Shown here one piece after another: positions 16,356 through 24,525 of a DNA stretch of 64,000 nucleotides; positions within the stretch are counted from its first letter, which is position 1; each line of letters begins with the position of its first letter. The stretch is from Rhodoplanes sp. Z2-YC6860. Lineage in GTDB: Bacteria; Pseudomonadota; Alphaproteobacteria; Rhizobiales; Xanthobacteraceae. Position numbers and translations under genes: made by a program. Below the pieces are notes generated by a model. It was not told the DNA's origin. It was given only the letters and a program-made list of their open reading frames with translations, and ran no database searches. Location of the stretch: positions 3,308,029 through 3,372,028 of the forward strand of contig NZ_CP007440.1 in NCBI RefSeq assembly GCF_001579845.1. The letters are read 5' to 3'.

Positions 16356-17342
16356 TCATTGCTTGTTGAGCAGATCGAGCACGCCCTGCTTTAAAGCCTC
16401 GCGTTCGGTTTTCGGGGCTTCGACGCCCATCGCCTGCAACTCGTTCAGCGAGGCCTGAGAGGCCAATGGAGCGATGTGCACGGCTTCGCGAAAATCGGCG
16501 ATGGCATGTTCGCGGTCGCCTTTCATGCGGTAAGCGACGCCGCGGCTATGGTGCAACTCGACCATCTTATAGGGCGTCAGCCGGATCGCCTCGGTGTAGT
16601 CGGCAATGGCGAGATCGAACTCGCCTTTGTCCCGATAGGAATTGCCGCGCGCCTCGAAGACGACGGACGAGGCCTGATCGCGGCGGATCAATTCGCTGTA
16701 GTCTGCAATAGCAAGATCGTGCTCACCCTTGCGCTGATAGACCTCTGCACGCCTCAGATACCCATACCAATACGTTGGTGCCAGGCGGATTTCCTCGCTC
16801 AGATCGGCGATCGCGCGATCATTGTCGCCTTCGTTGAAATAGAGAATGCCGCGGTAGAGGTAAGTATCCGCCATGTCCGGCTTGAGCCGGATGGCTTCCT
16901 CGAAGTCGGCCATCGCGTGCGCCCGGTCGCCGGCCAGATGGTGGCTGAAGCCGCGCATGCTGAAATGGAGAGCGTTCTTCGGCTCGATCCGTATCGCCGC
17001 ATCGAAGTCGGCGGTCGAGTCGTCAAATCGGGACATCTGCTGGTACAGCCCGGCGCGTTTGTAATAGGCGTAGGCGTCGCCCGGCGCGATCCGGATCGCT
17101 TCGGCAAGGTCCGCCAACGCTGCGTCGACATCGCCGTTATCGGCCCGGGCGACGCCGCGCTCGGTCAGGGCGTAGGCGCGGGTTTCCGGCCGGATGGTTT
17201 GAGTCTCGGCGATGAGCGTGCAGGCGGCGATCCGGCGCTCGTAACCGGCGGTGTGGCAATCCTGCAAGTCCTGCTGGTCCACCACCTGGACCTTGAACGT
17301 GAAGGCCGTGAGCAGGGTGAGAAGCGCTTTGAGGGCGAGCAT
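16356..17342 (-). CDS. exported TPR-repeat protein
   Basis: A 328-residue protein with a short hydrophobic N terminus (LALKALLTLLTAFTF), probably a signal peptide or anchor, followed by two cysteines (DCHT and AACTL). From about residue 50 to 290 there are seven tetratricopeptide repeats with the canonical Ala/Gly/Tyr pattern, such as RGVAYRMKGDREHAIADFREAV and RGILYFNEGDNDRAIADLSEEI. TPR arrays form a curved scaffold for protein binding. The partner is not evident. It is divergent from an NTF2-like gene, so the 200-base gap between them probably holds two promoters. Confidence 0.8.
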   Translation of the reverse strand: MLALKALLTLLTAFTFKVQVVDQQDLQDCHTAGYERRIAACTLIAETQTIRPETRAYALTERGVARADNGDVDAALADLAEAIRIAPGDAYAYYKRAGLYQQMSRFDDSTADFDAAIRIEPKNALHFSMRGFSHHLAGDRAHAMADFEEAIRLKPDMADTYLYRGILYFNEGDNDRAIADLSEEIRLAPTYWYGYLRRAEVYQRKGEHDLAIADYSELIRRDQASSVVFEARGNSYRDKGEFDLAIADYTEAIRLTPYKMVELHHSRGVAYRMKGDREHAIADFREAVHIAPLASQASLNELQAMGVEAPKTEREALKQGVLDLLNKQ

Positions 17343-17545
17343 GGCGGCGCCTGTGCAGTGCGAAAAGGTGGCTGCTTCCTTTGTCGGATGTGAGCGGCGC
17401 GAGGTTCAAGGGGGCAGGTCTGGCGGAAAACGCCGGGCGCGCCTGTTCAGCCGCCCGCGAATATGTGCTCTGATCATGCATCCGCTTCTTGGCCTGCCAA
17501 TCGCGAGCCTCGGGTTGCTGACGAATGAGAAATGAGGAAAGAACC

Positions 17546-17992
17546 ATGAGCCCACGTGCATTCGTCGTGTCGACACTCGCATTTGCCGCGCTCTTCGTTG
17601 GCGGCCTCAACGCCCCGGCACACGCGCAAAAGGCCGAGATCGAGCGCGTCAACGCGCAATGGACAGAATTCTTCAACAAGGGTGATTTCAATGGGGTCGC
17701 ATCTCTCTACACCGACGACGCCTTGGCGTTTCCGCCTGGCTCGCCGATGGTGAAAGGCAAGGCCGCCATCGGCGCGATGTGGAAGGCGCTGGCCGAGAAG
17801 GCGGGAGATCCCAAGGTCACCACGATCGAGGTGAAACGGCTTGGGCACTTCGCAGCGCGCGAGATCGGAACGTTCAGCCTGAAGACCAAGGAGCCGACAC
17901 CCAAGGAACTCACCGGCAAATATGTCGTGGTGTGGGAAAAGGTCCGTGGCCGTTGGAAGCTTGCCGCCGATATCTGGAACGACGGCAAATAG
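17546..17992 (+). CDS. periplasmic SnoaL/DUF4440-like (NTF2-fold) protein
   Basis: A 148-residue protein. ATG 17546 is preferred over the upstream ATG because AGGAAAG stands seven bases before it and a clean signal peptide begins there, ending in PAHAQ. The mature domain has the NTF2-like layout: a first helix with RVNAQWTEFFNKGDFNGVASLYTDDALAFPPG, a second helix with GKAAIGAMWKAL, and final strands with WEKVRGRWKLAADIWN. Members bind small ligands or act as isomerases; no catalytic residue can be assigned. It is convergent with the amidohydrolase gene. Confidence 0.75.
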   Translation: MSPRAFVVSTLAFAALFVGGLNAPAHAQKAEIERVNAQWTEFFNKGDFNGVASLYTDDALAFPPGSPMVKGKAAIGAMWKALAEKAGDPKVTTIEVKRLGHFAAREIGTFSLKTKEPTPKELTGKYVVVWEKVRGRWKLAADIWNDGK

Positions 17993-18016
17993 CCTTCCGC
18001 GAATCCGACCTGAACC

Positions 18017-18988
18017 TCACAACCGGAACAGTTTCTCCGCGTTGCCGTGGGCGATGCGCTCCTTGTCGGCGGCGGTGCAGGGAATCTGCCGCAGGAAGTC
18101 CATGGCCTGCTGCATGGACTGGTAGGGATAGTCGGCCGAAAACATGATCCGGTCGACGCTGCCAAGCTGGAGCAGCAGGTTGAGAAACAGCTCCGGGTAA
18201 TTCATGCCCGAGAAGGTGTAGTGCACGTTCTCCTTGAGATAGGCGCTGATCGGCTTCTTCAGCTTGGTCGTCGCCACCGGAATGATGTCGAGCCGCTGGA
18301 AGAAGAACGGCAGGCCTTCGCCCATGTGGCCGATCACGAACTGCAGCTTGGGGAAACGGTCGAACACGCCGCCGCAGACGATGCGGATCATGTGAACGGC
18401 GGTTTCAATGTGCCAGCCCCACGCACCGCCGGCGAGCATGTCGCTCACCATCGGTGAGAAGCCGCCATACGAAACGTCGGTCACCGCCTTGGGCGCCGGT
18501 GTCGGATGCAGATAGATCGGCACGTTGAGCGCTTCGGCGGCTTCCAGGATCGGCCAGAAGAACTGATTGTCGAGATAGCGGCCGTGGTTGTGGCCGTTGA
18601 CGACCGCGCCTTTGAAGCCTTGCTGGACGCGCCGCTGCAGTTCTTCGGCAGCGTCTTTGGGCGCTCCGGTCGGCAGGGCGGCGAGACCGGCGAAGCGGGT
18701 CGGATGCTTCTTCACCGCGTCGGCGAGATAGTCATTGGTGGCGCGCGCCATCGCGATGGAATCAGCGGTTTCCATCTGCTCGACACCCGGCGCTGACAGC
18801 GACAGCACCTGCATGTCGATGCCGGCGGCGTCCATTTCCGACAGACGTTTGGCGCCAAGGTCGCAAAGCCTGTCGAGGACAAGAAGATAACGGTCGCCGA
18901 TCTTCTCGGCGCGCTCTTTGACGAAGCGGGCGGGGCCATTGAAGAACTCCGGGGTGGCAAAATGTTCTTCAAGCGTGATCGTGCGCAT
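18017..18988 (-). CDS. amidohydrolase-family (ACMSD/gamma-resorcylate decarboxylase-like) enzyme
   Basis: A 323-residue amidohydrolase_2 protein. The N-terminal LEEHFATPEF carries the Glu-x-His-type metal site seen in dihydroxybenzoate and gamma-resorcylate decarboxylases. Other ligands sit in PIYLHPTPAP, VIGHMGEGLPFF and MFSADYPYQS. These enzymes remove a non-oxidative carboxyl group from aromatic acids or muconate derivatives. It is the last gene of a minus-strand cluster with a solute-binding protein, an NTF2-like protein, a metallo-beta-lactamase-like protein and an MFS transporter, which supports a role in breakdown of an unidentified aromatic or cyclic acid. Confidence 0.8.
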   Translation of the reverse strand: MRTITLEEHFATPEFFNGPARFVKERAEKIGDRYLLVLDRLCDLGAKRLSEMDAAGIDMQVLSLSAPGVEQMETADSIAMARATNDYLADAVKKHPTRFAGLAALPTGAPKDAAEELQRRVQQGFKGAVVNGHNHGRYLDNQFFWPILEAAEALNVPIYLHPTPAPKAVTDVSYGGFSPMVSDMLAGGAWGWHIETAVHMIRIVCGGVFDRFPKLQFVIGHMGEGLPFFFQRLDIIPVATTKLKKPISAYLKENVHYTFSGMNYPELFLNLLLQLGSVDRIMFSADYPYQSMQQAMDFLRQIPCTAADKERIAHGNAEKLFRL

Positions 18989-19039
18989 GCTCGGGGGATT
19001 TCCACTTTGATCGATGGGATGCTTTGTAAGGCTCGGCCA

Positions 19040-20005
19040 TCAGTTCTTGGGCTTGAAATCGATGGCCTTCACGACCGCCGCAACATTGGCGCTCTGCTCG
19101 GCGATCGCGGCGGCAAACTCTTTCGGCCCGCCGATGTTCATGATCTGGCCGGTGGCTTCCAGCCGTTCACCGATGCTGCCGTCCGCCGTGACGTCGCGCA
19201 CATCGGCGGCGATCTTTTCCCTGGTCTGCTCGGGTATCGCCTTGGTGCCGAACAGGCCGGCCATGCCTTCGAGCTCGAGCGAGGGGTAGCCTTGCTCCCG
19301 CGAGGTCGGGACGTCAGGCGCAGCCTTGACGCGATTCTTGTTGGTGATGGCGATCAGCTTGACGCGGTCGGCGCGCCACTGCGGCTGCACGATCGCGAGA
19401 GCCGACATCACCACCTGGATGCGGCCTTCGCCGAGGTCGGTCGGCGATTGGGCGATGTCGCGGTACGGCACCTGGGTGATCTGCAAATTCTCGTGGTGCA
19501 GATAGCCCCTGAATGTCAGTTCGGTGATGCCCTGCACAAGCCCGGAGTTGAATGGTGTGGGGGCTGCGCGAACGGCTTCCGTAAATTCCTTGATGTTGTT
19601 GTAGGGCGCGTCCTTTTTTACTGCGACGGCCAGGATGGTGTTGGACACCCGCGCGATCGGCATCAGATCGGCCGGGTTGTAGGACAGCTTGGCGTAGGTG
19701 AACGGATGCACGGTGAAGCCGCCCGAAGGTCCGAACATCAGCACGTGATCGTCGTTGGCGCCGAGCAGGGCCTGGATGGCGATGATGTTGTCGCCGCCCG
19801 GCTTGTTCTCGACCACGACCGGCTGGCCCCATTTGGTCTGGAGCTTTTCGGCCACCAGCCGAGCGCCGATATCGGCGCCGGCGCCTGGGCCGAACGGCAC
19901 GATGAATTTCACGGCCCGTGTCGGCCAGGTCTGAGCCTGCACGGGCGCAAGCATTGAAATGAGCAGCGCGAGGGCTGCGCCGATCCGCCGGAAATTCCGA
20001 TACAT
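19040..20005 (-). CDS. Bug/TctC-type periplasmic solute-binding protein
   Basis: A 321-residue exported protein with a signal peptide ending in PVQAQTW. The family start WPTRAVKFIVPFGPGAGADIGAR and the VVVENKPGG strand are clear, as is the GYPSLELEGMAGLFGTKAIPEQ loop in the second lobe. Bug proteins bind carboxylates and usually feed tripartite tricarboxylate transporters, but here no TctA or TctB membrane gene is present, a frequent situation in Bradyrhizobium-like and Bordetella-like genomes. It lies 11 bases after the NTF2-like gene, so the two are very likely co-transcribed. Confidence 0.85.
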   Translation of the reverse strand: MYRNFRRIGAALALLISMLAPVQAQTWPTRAVKFIVPFGPGAGADIGARLVAEKLQTKWGQPVVVENKPGGDNIIAIQALLGANDDHVLMFGPSGGFTVHPFTYAKLSYNPADLMPIARVSNTILAVAVKKDAPYNNIKEFTEAVRAAPTPFNSGLVQGITELTFRGYLHHENLQITQVPYRDIAQSPTDLGEGRIQVVMSALAIVQPQWRADRVKLIAITNKNRVKAAPDVPTSREQGYPSLELEGMAGLFGTKAIPEQTREKIAADVRDVTADGSIGERLEATGQIMNIGGPKEFAAAIAEQSANVAAVVKAIDFKPKN

Positions 20006-20016
20006 GGCCGCCGCGC

Positions 20017-20466
20017 TCAGAGTTTGGTTGCCGCGCGCGACAGAAGCTTCCAGTCCGCGCCGCGTTTCTGCCAGTTCATCAGGATGTGCAGCTTGTTGCC
20101 GCTTTTCTTGCCGTCGGCGATGGCCTCGCTTTCGCTCACCCAGTTGAACCGAACGATGGCAGCATCGCCGACAATCCGGATTTTCGGGTCCTGATAGGCG
20201 AGCGACAGGAACTTGGTTTTCCGGTCGGTGGCGTTCTTGATGAAGGTCGCCTTGTCCTCGATCCGGCCGTCGGAGTGACTGTAGCTGAGCTCCGGCGCGC
20301 AGAGAGCGTCGAGCACCTTGCCGTCGGTTGCAACCTGGGCGGCGCGAAACGCCTCGATGTTCTTTGCCACGGCGTCTTCGTCAGGCGAGGCCGCAAGGGT
20401 CGGCACAGCACCGAGAAGTCCAATGGCAAGAGCGGGCAAAACCACCTGACGGCGATCGATGTTCAT
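20017..20466 (-). CDS. exported NTF2-like (DUF4440) protein
   Basis: A 149-residue protein with an N terminus of Tat-like look (MNIDRRQVVLPALAIGLLGA) and a processing site near TLAAS. The mature domain shows an NTF2-fold helix pair (AVAKNIEAFRAAQVATDGKVLDALCAPELSYSHSDG) and terminal strands with NWQKRGADWKLLSRA. GGGAGGAACAG directly before the ATG is a strong ribosome site. It is placed between the Bug protein and a metallo-beta-lactamase-like gene, and probably acts on or carries the same compound. The function itself is not known. Confidence 0.75.
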   Translation of the reverse strand: MNIDRRQVVLPALAIGLLGAVPTLAASPDEDAVAKNIEAFRAAQVATDGKVLDALCAPELSYSHSDGRIEDKATFIKNATDRKTKFLSLAYQDPKIRIVGDAAIVRFNWVSESEAIADGKKSGNKLHILMNWQKRGADWKLLSRAATKL

Positions 20467-20535
20467 CTGTTCCTCCCGAATTGGTTTGAGCGCAGTCTTG
20501 CAGCCGCGCTCATTTTTGTCGAGCAGTCGTCGCGG

Positions 20536-21390
20536 TCAGGAAAACTTGACCGGTCCTCCACCTTCCAGCTCGTAGCTGCCGTCGCCGCGGATGATTTCCA
20601 GATACCGCTCGGCCGACTTCTCCAGCACCGTCTTGCCGTTCGACCAGATGGTGCGATCGGGAAAGGCGCCATGGATACGGTCGAACTTGTACGGCTTGAG
20701 CGAATTCACGATTCCCTCGACCCGCGGCCCCGACATCGGAATGAAATTCGGATAGCTCCACATGAAGCTCACCGACTTGTTGTCCTGCACCACCTGGACA
20801 ATGTCGCCGGAGAGGAGCGCGCCCTTGCCGCCGGCGCCTTGCGCCCAGTGCAGCGTGGTGCCGCCCGGATAGTGACCGCCCGAGCAGATCAGCGTGAGGC
20901 CGGGCAGCAGCTCTTTGGTCTCGCCCTCCCAGAGTTTGATCGCCGGATCGCCGCGCATGATCCATTTCTTGTCGGCGGCGTGCAGATGGACCGGGATGCC
21001 GCCGAAGGCGCGGCTCCATTCCGCCATGCACGTGTAGTAGTGCGGGTGCGAGATCGCGATGGCTTTCAGCCCGCCCAGCCCGTTGATCAGTTCGACAGTG
21101 GCCTGGTCGATCAGCGCGATGCAGTCCCAAAGTATGTTGCCCTGCGGCGTGCGCAGAAGCTGCGCGCGCTGGCCGATGCCGAACTGTGGGAACGTCGTGA
21201 TCGAGATCAGATTGGGCTCGAGCTCGCGCCAGCCGTTGGTGAAACGCTTCTGCAGGCTGTCGAGCGTGATCCAGGCCTGGCCGGCTGGCGGTACATATTG
21301 GCGCTCGTCGTCGCAGATCGGGCAGGCGGCCGGTGGCTTGTCGCTGGGCTCGTATTGCGTGCCGCAGGTGGTGCAGATGAAGGCGGGCAT
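20536..21390 (-). CDS. metallo-beta-lactamase-fold protein with N-terminal zinc ribbon
   Basis: A 284-residue protein from the ATG at 21390; the longer ORF only adds an Arg-rich stretch. The first 30 residues form a rubredoxin-like zinc ribbon with C6, C9, C23 and C26 (CTTC and CPIC). The rest is a metallo-beta-lactamase fold: SHPHYYTCMAEW stands where HxHxDH is expected, so H115 and H117 are kept but the Asp-His pair is replaced; later come SGGHYPGGTTLHW and LSGDIVQVV. Loss of part of the metal site suggests one metal ion or altered chemistry. It is in a minus-strand cluster with transport and decarboxylase genes. Confidence 0.75.
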   Translation of the reverse strand: MPAFICTTCGTQYEPSDKPPAACPICDDERQYVPPAGQAWITLDSLQKRFTNGWRELEPNLISITTFPQFGIGQRAQLLRTPQGNILWDCIALIDQATVELINGLGGLKAIAISHPHYYTCMAEWSRAFGGIPVHLHAADKKWIMRGDPAIKLWEGETKELLPGLTLICSGGHYPGGTTLHWAQGAGGKGALLSGDIVQVVQDNKSVSFMWSYPNFIPMSGPRVEGIVNSLKPYKFDRIHGAFPDRTIWSNGKTVLEKSAERYLEIIRGDGSYELEGGGPVKFS

Positions 21391-21448
21391 GACAGCTCCT
21401 GTCGAACGGCCAATCCTAGCGCGCAGTCCGCCCCGAAGGGGAGAGCGT

Positions 21449-22717
21449 TTAGGCCGCGGCGACCGCGGGCGTGGCTGCCCTGCGCCCGCCGCCGATGAAC
21501 AGCACCGCGACAGCCGCAATCAGACAAAGCGTTCCGGAGATCATGAAGGCCTGTGTGTAGCCGCCGAAACTTTCTCGGAACAGCCCACCAAAAAACGCGG
21601 CAGAAGCACCGCCGAGCTGGTGGCACATGAACACCCAGCCGTAGACCATGCCGCCTTTCTCCCGGCCGACCTTGTCGGTGACAAGACGCACCGTTGGGGC
21701 CACCGTCGCGAACCAGTCGAGACCATAGAATACCGCGAAAAACGTCATGGTGTAGAAGTCGACGAAAGAGAACGGCAGGTAGAGCAGCGACAGGCCGCGC
21801 AGCCCGTAATAGGCGAACAAGAGGTGGCGGTTGTCGAAACGGTCGGCGAGCCAGCCCGAGCAGGTCGTGCCAATGAAGTTGAAGAATCCCATGGTGGCGA
21901 GCAGCGCGGCGCCAGCCACCTCGGTCATGCCGTGGTCGATGCATGCCGGGATGAGATGCGTGCCGATCAGCCCGTTGGTCGAGGCGCCGCAGACGAAATA
22001 AGTCGAGCCGATCAGCCAGATGTCGCGATTGCGCACCGCGGTGCCCAATGCGCCAAAGGCGAGCGCAATCGGATTGCCTTGCGGCGGTTTGACCGGCTCC
22101 GGCGTGCCGGTTTCTCCGTAAGGCGCGAGGCCGATGTCCTGGGGCCGGTCGCGCATGATCAGAGCGACGAGAGGAATGACCATGCAGAGCACACCGGCGA
22201 TGGCCAGGACGGTGGTGCGCCAGCCGAACGCTGCCGTGACATTGGCCATCACCGGCAGGAAGATGAGCTGACCGGTCGAGGCGCCGCCGGAAAGTATGCC
22301 GACCGCAAGTCCGCGGCGCGCCGTGAACCATCGCGCCGCGATGGTGGCCGAGAGCACGGTGGCAAGAAAGCCGGTGCCGACGCCGACCAGCACGCCCCAC
22401 ATCAGGATGAGCTGCCAGGGGTAGCGCATCATTGAGGTGGAGGCGACGCCGAGACCGACCAGCGTCAGCGCGATCAACACCGAGCGGCGGATGCCGAAGC
22501 GCTCCATCACGGCGGCCGCGAACGGTCCGATGCAGCCGTAGAGCAGGAGATTGATCGAGACCGCAAAGCCGATGGTGGCGCGCGACCAGTGGAATTCTTC
22601 CTCCAGCGGTACCATCAGGATGCCGGGCGTCGAGCGAACGCCGGCACTCGTCAGCAACACCAGGCAGGTGATGCCGACGACGATCCAGGCGTAATGGATT
22701 TTCTTGAAAACCGGCAT
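21449..22717 (-). CDS. MFS transporter
   Basis: A 422-residue protein with 12 predicted membrane segments and a central hydrophilic loop around PEPVKPPQGNP. The family motif between helices 2 and 3 appears as AAVMERFGIRRS, and between helices 8 and 9 as GWLADRFDNRHLLF. The opening KKIHYAWIVVGITCLVLL is typical of oxalate/formate- and monocarboxylate-like MFS carriers, which move small organic acids. As the first gene of the cluster that ends with the amidohydrolase, it may import that pathway's substrate. The substrate is not known from sequence. Confidence 0.82.
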   Translation of the reverse strand: MPVFKKIHYAWIVVGITCLVLLTSAGVRSTPGILMVPLEEEFHWSRATIGFAVSINLLLYGCIGPFAAAVMERFGIRRSVLIALTLVGLGVASTSMMRYPWQLILMWGVLVGVGTGFLATVLSATIAARWFTARRGLAVGILSGGASTGQLIFLPVMANVTAAFGWRTTVLAIAGVLCMVIPLVALIMRDRPQDIGLAPYGETGTPEPVKPPQGNPIALAFGALGTAVRNRDIWLIGSTYFVCGASTNGLIGTHLIPACIDHGMTEVAGAALLATMGFFNFIGTTCSGWLADRFDNRHLLFAYYGLRGLSLLYLPFSFVDFYTMTFFAVFYGLDWFATVAPTVRLVTDKVGREKGGMVYGWVFMCHQLGGASAAFFGGLFRESFGGYTQAFMISGTLCLIAAVAVLFIGGGRRAATPAVAAA

Positions 22718-22820
22718 TTCCCGCCCTTTCTGGCCGGAAGACTAGCTCACGGTGTTCATGCTTGGCAGGAGAGGAAACGCATGGCTTGCGCGATTAAAGC
22801 AGAGGTGGGCTTGCAAAAAA

Positions 22821-22848
22821 CTGGGTCCCTGCGGAAGCGGGGACCCAG
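22821..22848. repeat. palindrome in gap between GST and MFS genes
   Basis: CTGGGTCCC at 22821-22829 pairs exactly with GGGACCCAG at 22840-22848 around a ten-base loop. The TGGGTCCC ... GGGACCCA hairpin with a GCGGAAGCG loop is a known dispersed intergenic form in Bradyrhizobium-like genomes. No T-run follows on the plus-strand side. Confidence 0.6.
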
Positions 22849-22899
22849 GGATTCAAACTCCAAAGTGCAATTCAATCTTAGGGAGTCACCGTGCGCCAT

Positions 22900-23532
22900 T
22901 CACGCCGGAATCGGCACATCGCCGACGTCCTTCGGCACCTTGTAGCCCTTCTGCGTCGCGGGCTTCTTGGCGATCGTCGTGTACCAGCGCAGCACGTTCG
23001 GATATTGCTTCATGTCGATGGTCTGCCACTCGTAGCGGCTGATCCACGGCCAGATCGCGATGTCGGCGATCGAATAATCGTCGGCGACATATTCGCGGCC
23101 TTCGAGGCGCTTATTCAGAACGCCGTAGAGCCGGTGCGCTTCCTTCAGATAGCGCTCCTCGGCGTAAGGCGCCTTGCCTGGATTGTACTTCACGAAGTGA
23201 TGGACCTGACCGAGCATCGGACCGGGACCGCCCATCTGCCAGTTGAGCCACTCGATGACCTTCCAGCGCTTCTCGCCGGACTTCGGCAAAAGCTTGCCGG
23301 ACTTGTCGCCGAGATACTGCAGGATCGCGCCTGACTCCATCAGCGACAGGCCGTTGTCGCGGTCGACGATCGCGGGGATGCGGTTGTTTGGGCTGATCTT
23401 GAGGAATTCCGGCTTGAACTGCTCGTCCTTGCCGATATCCACCGGATGCACGGTGTAGGGCAGGCCCATCTCTTCGAGCGCGATGGAGACCTTGCGGCCG
23501 TTCGGTGTGGTCCAGGTGTAGAGATCGATCAC
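22900..23532 (-). CDS. glutathione S-transferase (Nu-class, YfcG-like)
   Basis: A 210-residue protein. The N-terminal thioredoxin-like domain begins LYTWTTPNGRKVSIALEEMGLPY, the TPNGxK form of Nu-class enzymes such as YfcG and YghU, in which Thr and Asn bind glutathione. NNRIPAIVD supplies the cis-Pro, and LMESGAILQYLGDK the glutamyl-binding residues. The all-helical domain follows with SIADIAIWPW. Such proteins reduce disulfides or organic peroxides with glutathione in the cytosol. It starts 24 bases after the fused ureide enzyme gene, which suggests one transcript. Confidence 0.85.
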   Translation of the reverse strand: MIDLYTWTTPNGRKVSIALEEMGLPYTVHPVDIGKDEQFKPEFLKISPNNRIPAIVDRDNGLSLMESGAILQYLGDKSGKLLPKSGEKRWKVIEWLNWQMGGPGPMLGQVHHFVKYNPGKAPYAEERYLKEAHRLYGVLNKRLEGREYVADDYSIADIAIWPWISRYEWQTIDMKQYPNVLRWYTTIAKKPATQKGYKVPKDVGDVPIPA

Positions 23533-23556
23533 TGGGCGTTCCTCAATGTTGTCGTT

Positions 23557-24447
23557 TCAGCTTCCGCGGTAAGTCGTATAGTTCCAAGGCGTGGCGAGCA
23601 ACGGCACGTGATAGTGCCCTTCGGGCTCGGCGATCGAAAAGCGGATCGGCACCACATCGAGGAATGGCGGATCGGCGGATTGTGCATGCTTGAGGCCTGC
23701 GAAATACGCGCCGATGTGGAATGACAATTCATAAGTGCCGATGCGAAGCGGCTCGCCGCTGATCAGCGGCGCATCGGTCCGGCCGTCGGCGTTGGTGATG
23801 GTCTCCTTGAGCAAGCCGCGCGCGCTCGCACCGATCTCGTGCAGCGCGATCTTCACGCCGGGAGCAGGGCGTCCGCTGACCGTGTCGAGCACGTGGGTCG
23901 AGAGCCGTCCCGTCGTCGCAGGTTTGCCAGGGCCGTCGACCGCATCGACGAGCCGCAGCCGCGTGATCAGGCCGATCTCGGTGAGCGCGGCGGCGCGTTC
24001 GGTCTCGGCGTCATTGGACAGCCGGCGCTCGAACTGCCGCAGGATGGAATCGCGGGTGTGGCGACGGACGCAGATGATGAAGGGAAAACCGAATTTCTGA
24101 CGATAGGCCGCGTTCAGCCGGCTGAAGCGTTCGAACTCGTCCGCGCTCAAGCGGTCGAGGCCAAGCCCGCCCTGTTCGGCCTGCGAATGTCCGGTCAATT
24201 CAGCGCGTTTGACCCGGCTGCCCAGCTCCGGATGCTCATTGATGAAGGCCAGAATCTTGTCGACCGGCGCTTGCCGCACCGTTCGCATCATCGCCTCGTG
24301 CAGCGCCGCAACGGTCCCGTAGGGGCGGCCACCTGATACCGCCTCGGCCACCCAGGGCGCGCGTTCGAACGTTTTTTCGACTGCCGCGACAAATGAGTTG
24401 GCGGGCATGGCGTTGAGGGCGTCGAGCGTTTCCGACGGCTTGGTCAT
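23557..24447 (-). CDS. fused OHCU decarboxylase and 5-hydroxyisourate hydrolase
   Basis: A 296-residue two-domain enzyme. Residues 1-165 are a 2-oxo-4-hydroxy-4-carboxy-5-ureidoimidazoline decarboxylase with the FINEHPELG motif (H72, E74), EQGGLGLDRL and FPFIICVR. Residues 180-296 are a transthyretin-like 5-hydroxyisourate hydrolase with STHVLDTVSGRPA (H185), R223, HYHVPLL (H280) and the family-defining last four residues YRGS. The two domains carry out the two steps after urate oxidation, giving (S)-allantoin. The start is taken at the ATG at 24447; the longer frame is antisense to the sigma gene. The domain order is as in plant allantoin synthase. No uricase gene is in this window. Confidence 0.92.
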   Translation of the reverse strand: MTKPSETLDALNAMPANSFVAAVEKTFERAPWVAEAVSGGRPYGTVAALHEAMMRTVRQAPVDKILAFINEHPELGSRVKRAELTGHSQAEQGGLGLDRLSADEFERFSRLNAAYRQKFGFPFIICVRRHTRDSILRQFERRLSNDAETERAAALTEIGLITRLRLVDAVDGPGKPATTGRLSTHVLDTVSGRPAPGVKIALHEIGASARGLLKETITNADGRTDAPLISGEPLRIGTYELSFHIGAYFAGLKHAQSADPPFLDVVPIRFSIAEPEGHYHVPLLATPWNYTTYRGS

Positions 24448-24525
24448 GACCTCAGTTAACCACCCCCGAAAGGGGTTTGGCGACTGTTTTTGCTTGCGGA
24501 TCAAGGGGTTTGAGGAGAGATTGCA

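Noticed and set aside
20086-21498. 470-codon plus-strand frame across the NTF2-like and MBL-fold genes
   Set aside because: It crosses two genes with clear family matches and their ribosome sites on the other strand; its composition is shadow-like.
24448-24525. GGAAC-type autoregulatory ECF promoter ahead of the sigma gene
   Set aside because: No GGAAC element with a matching downstream box could be found; only a short CCCC/GGGG hairpin is visible.
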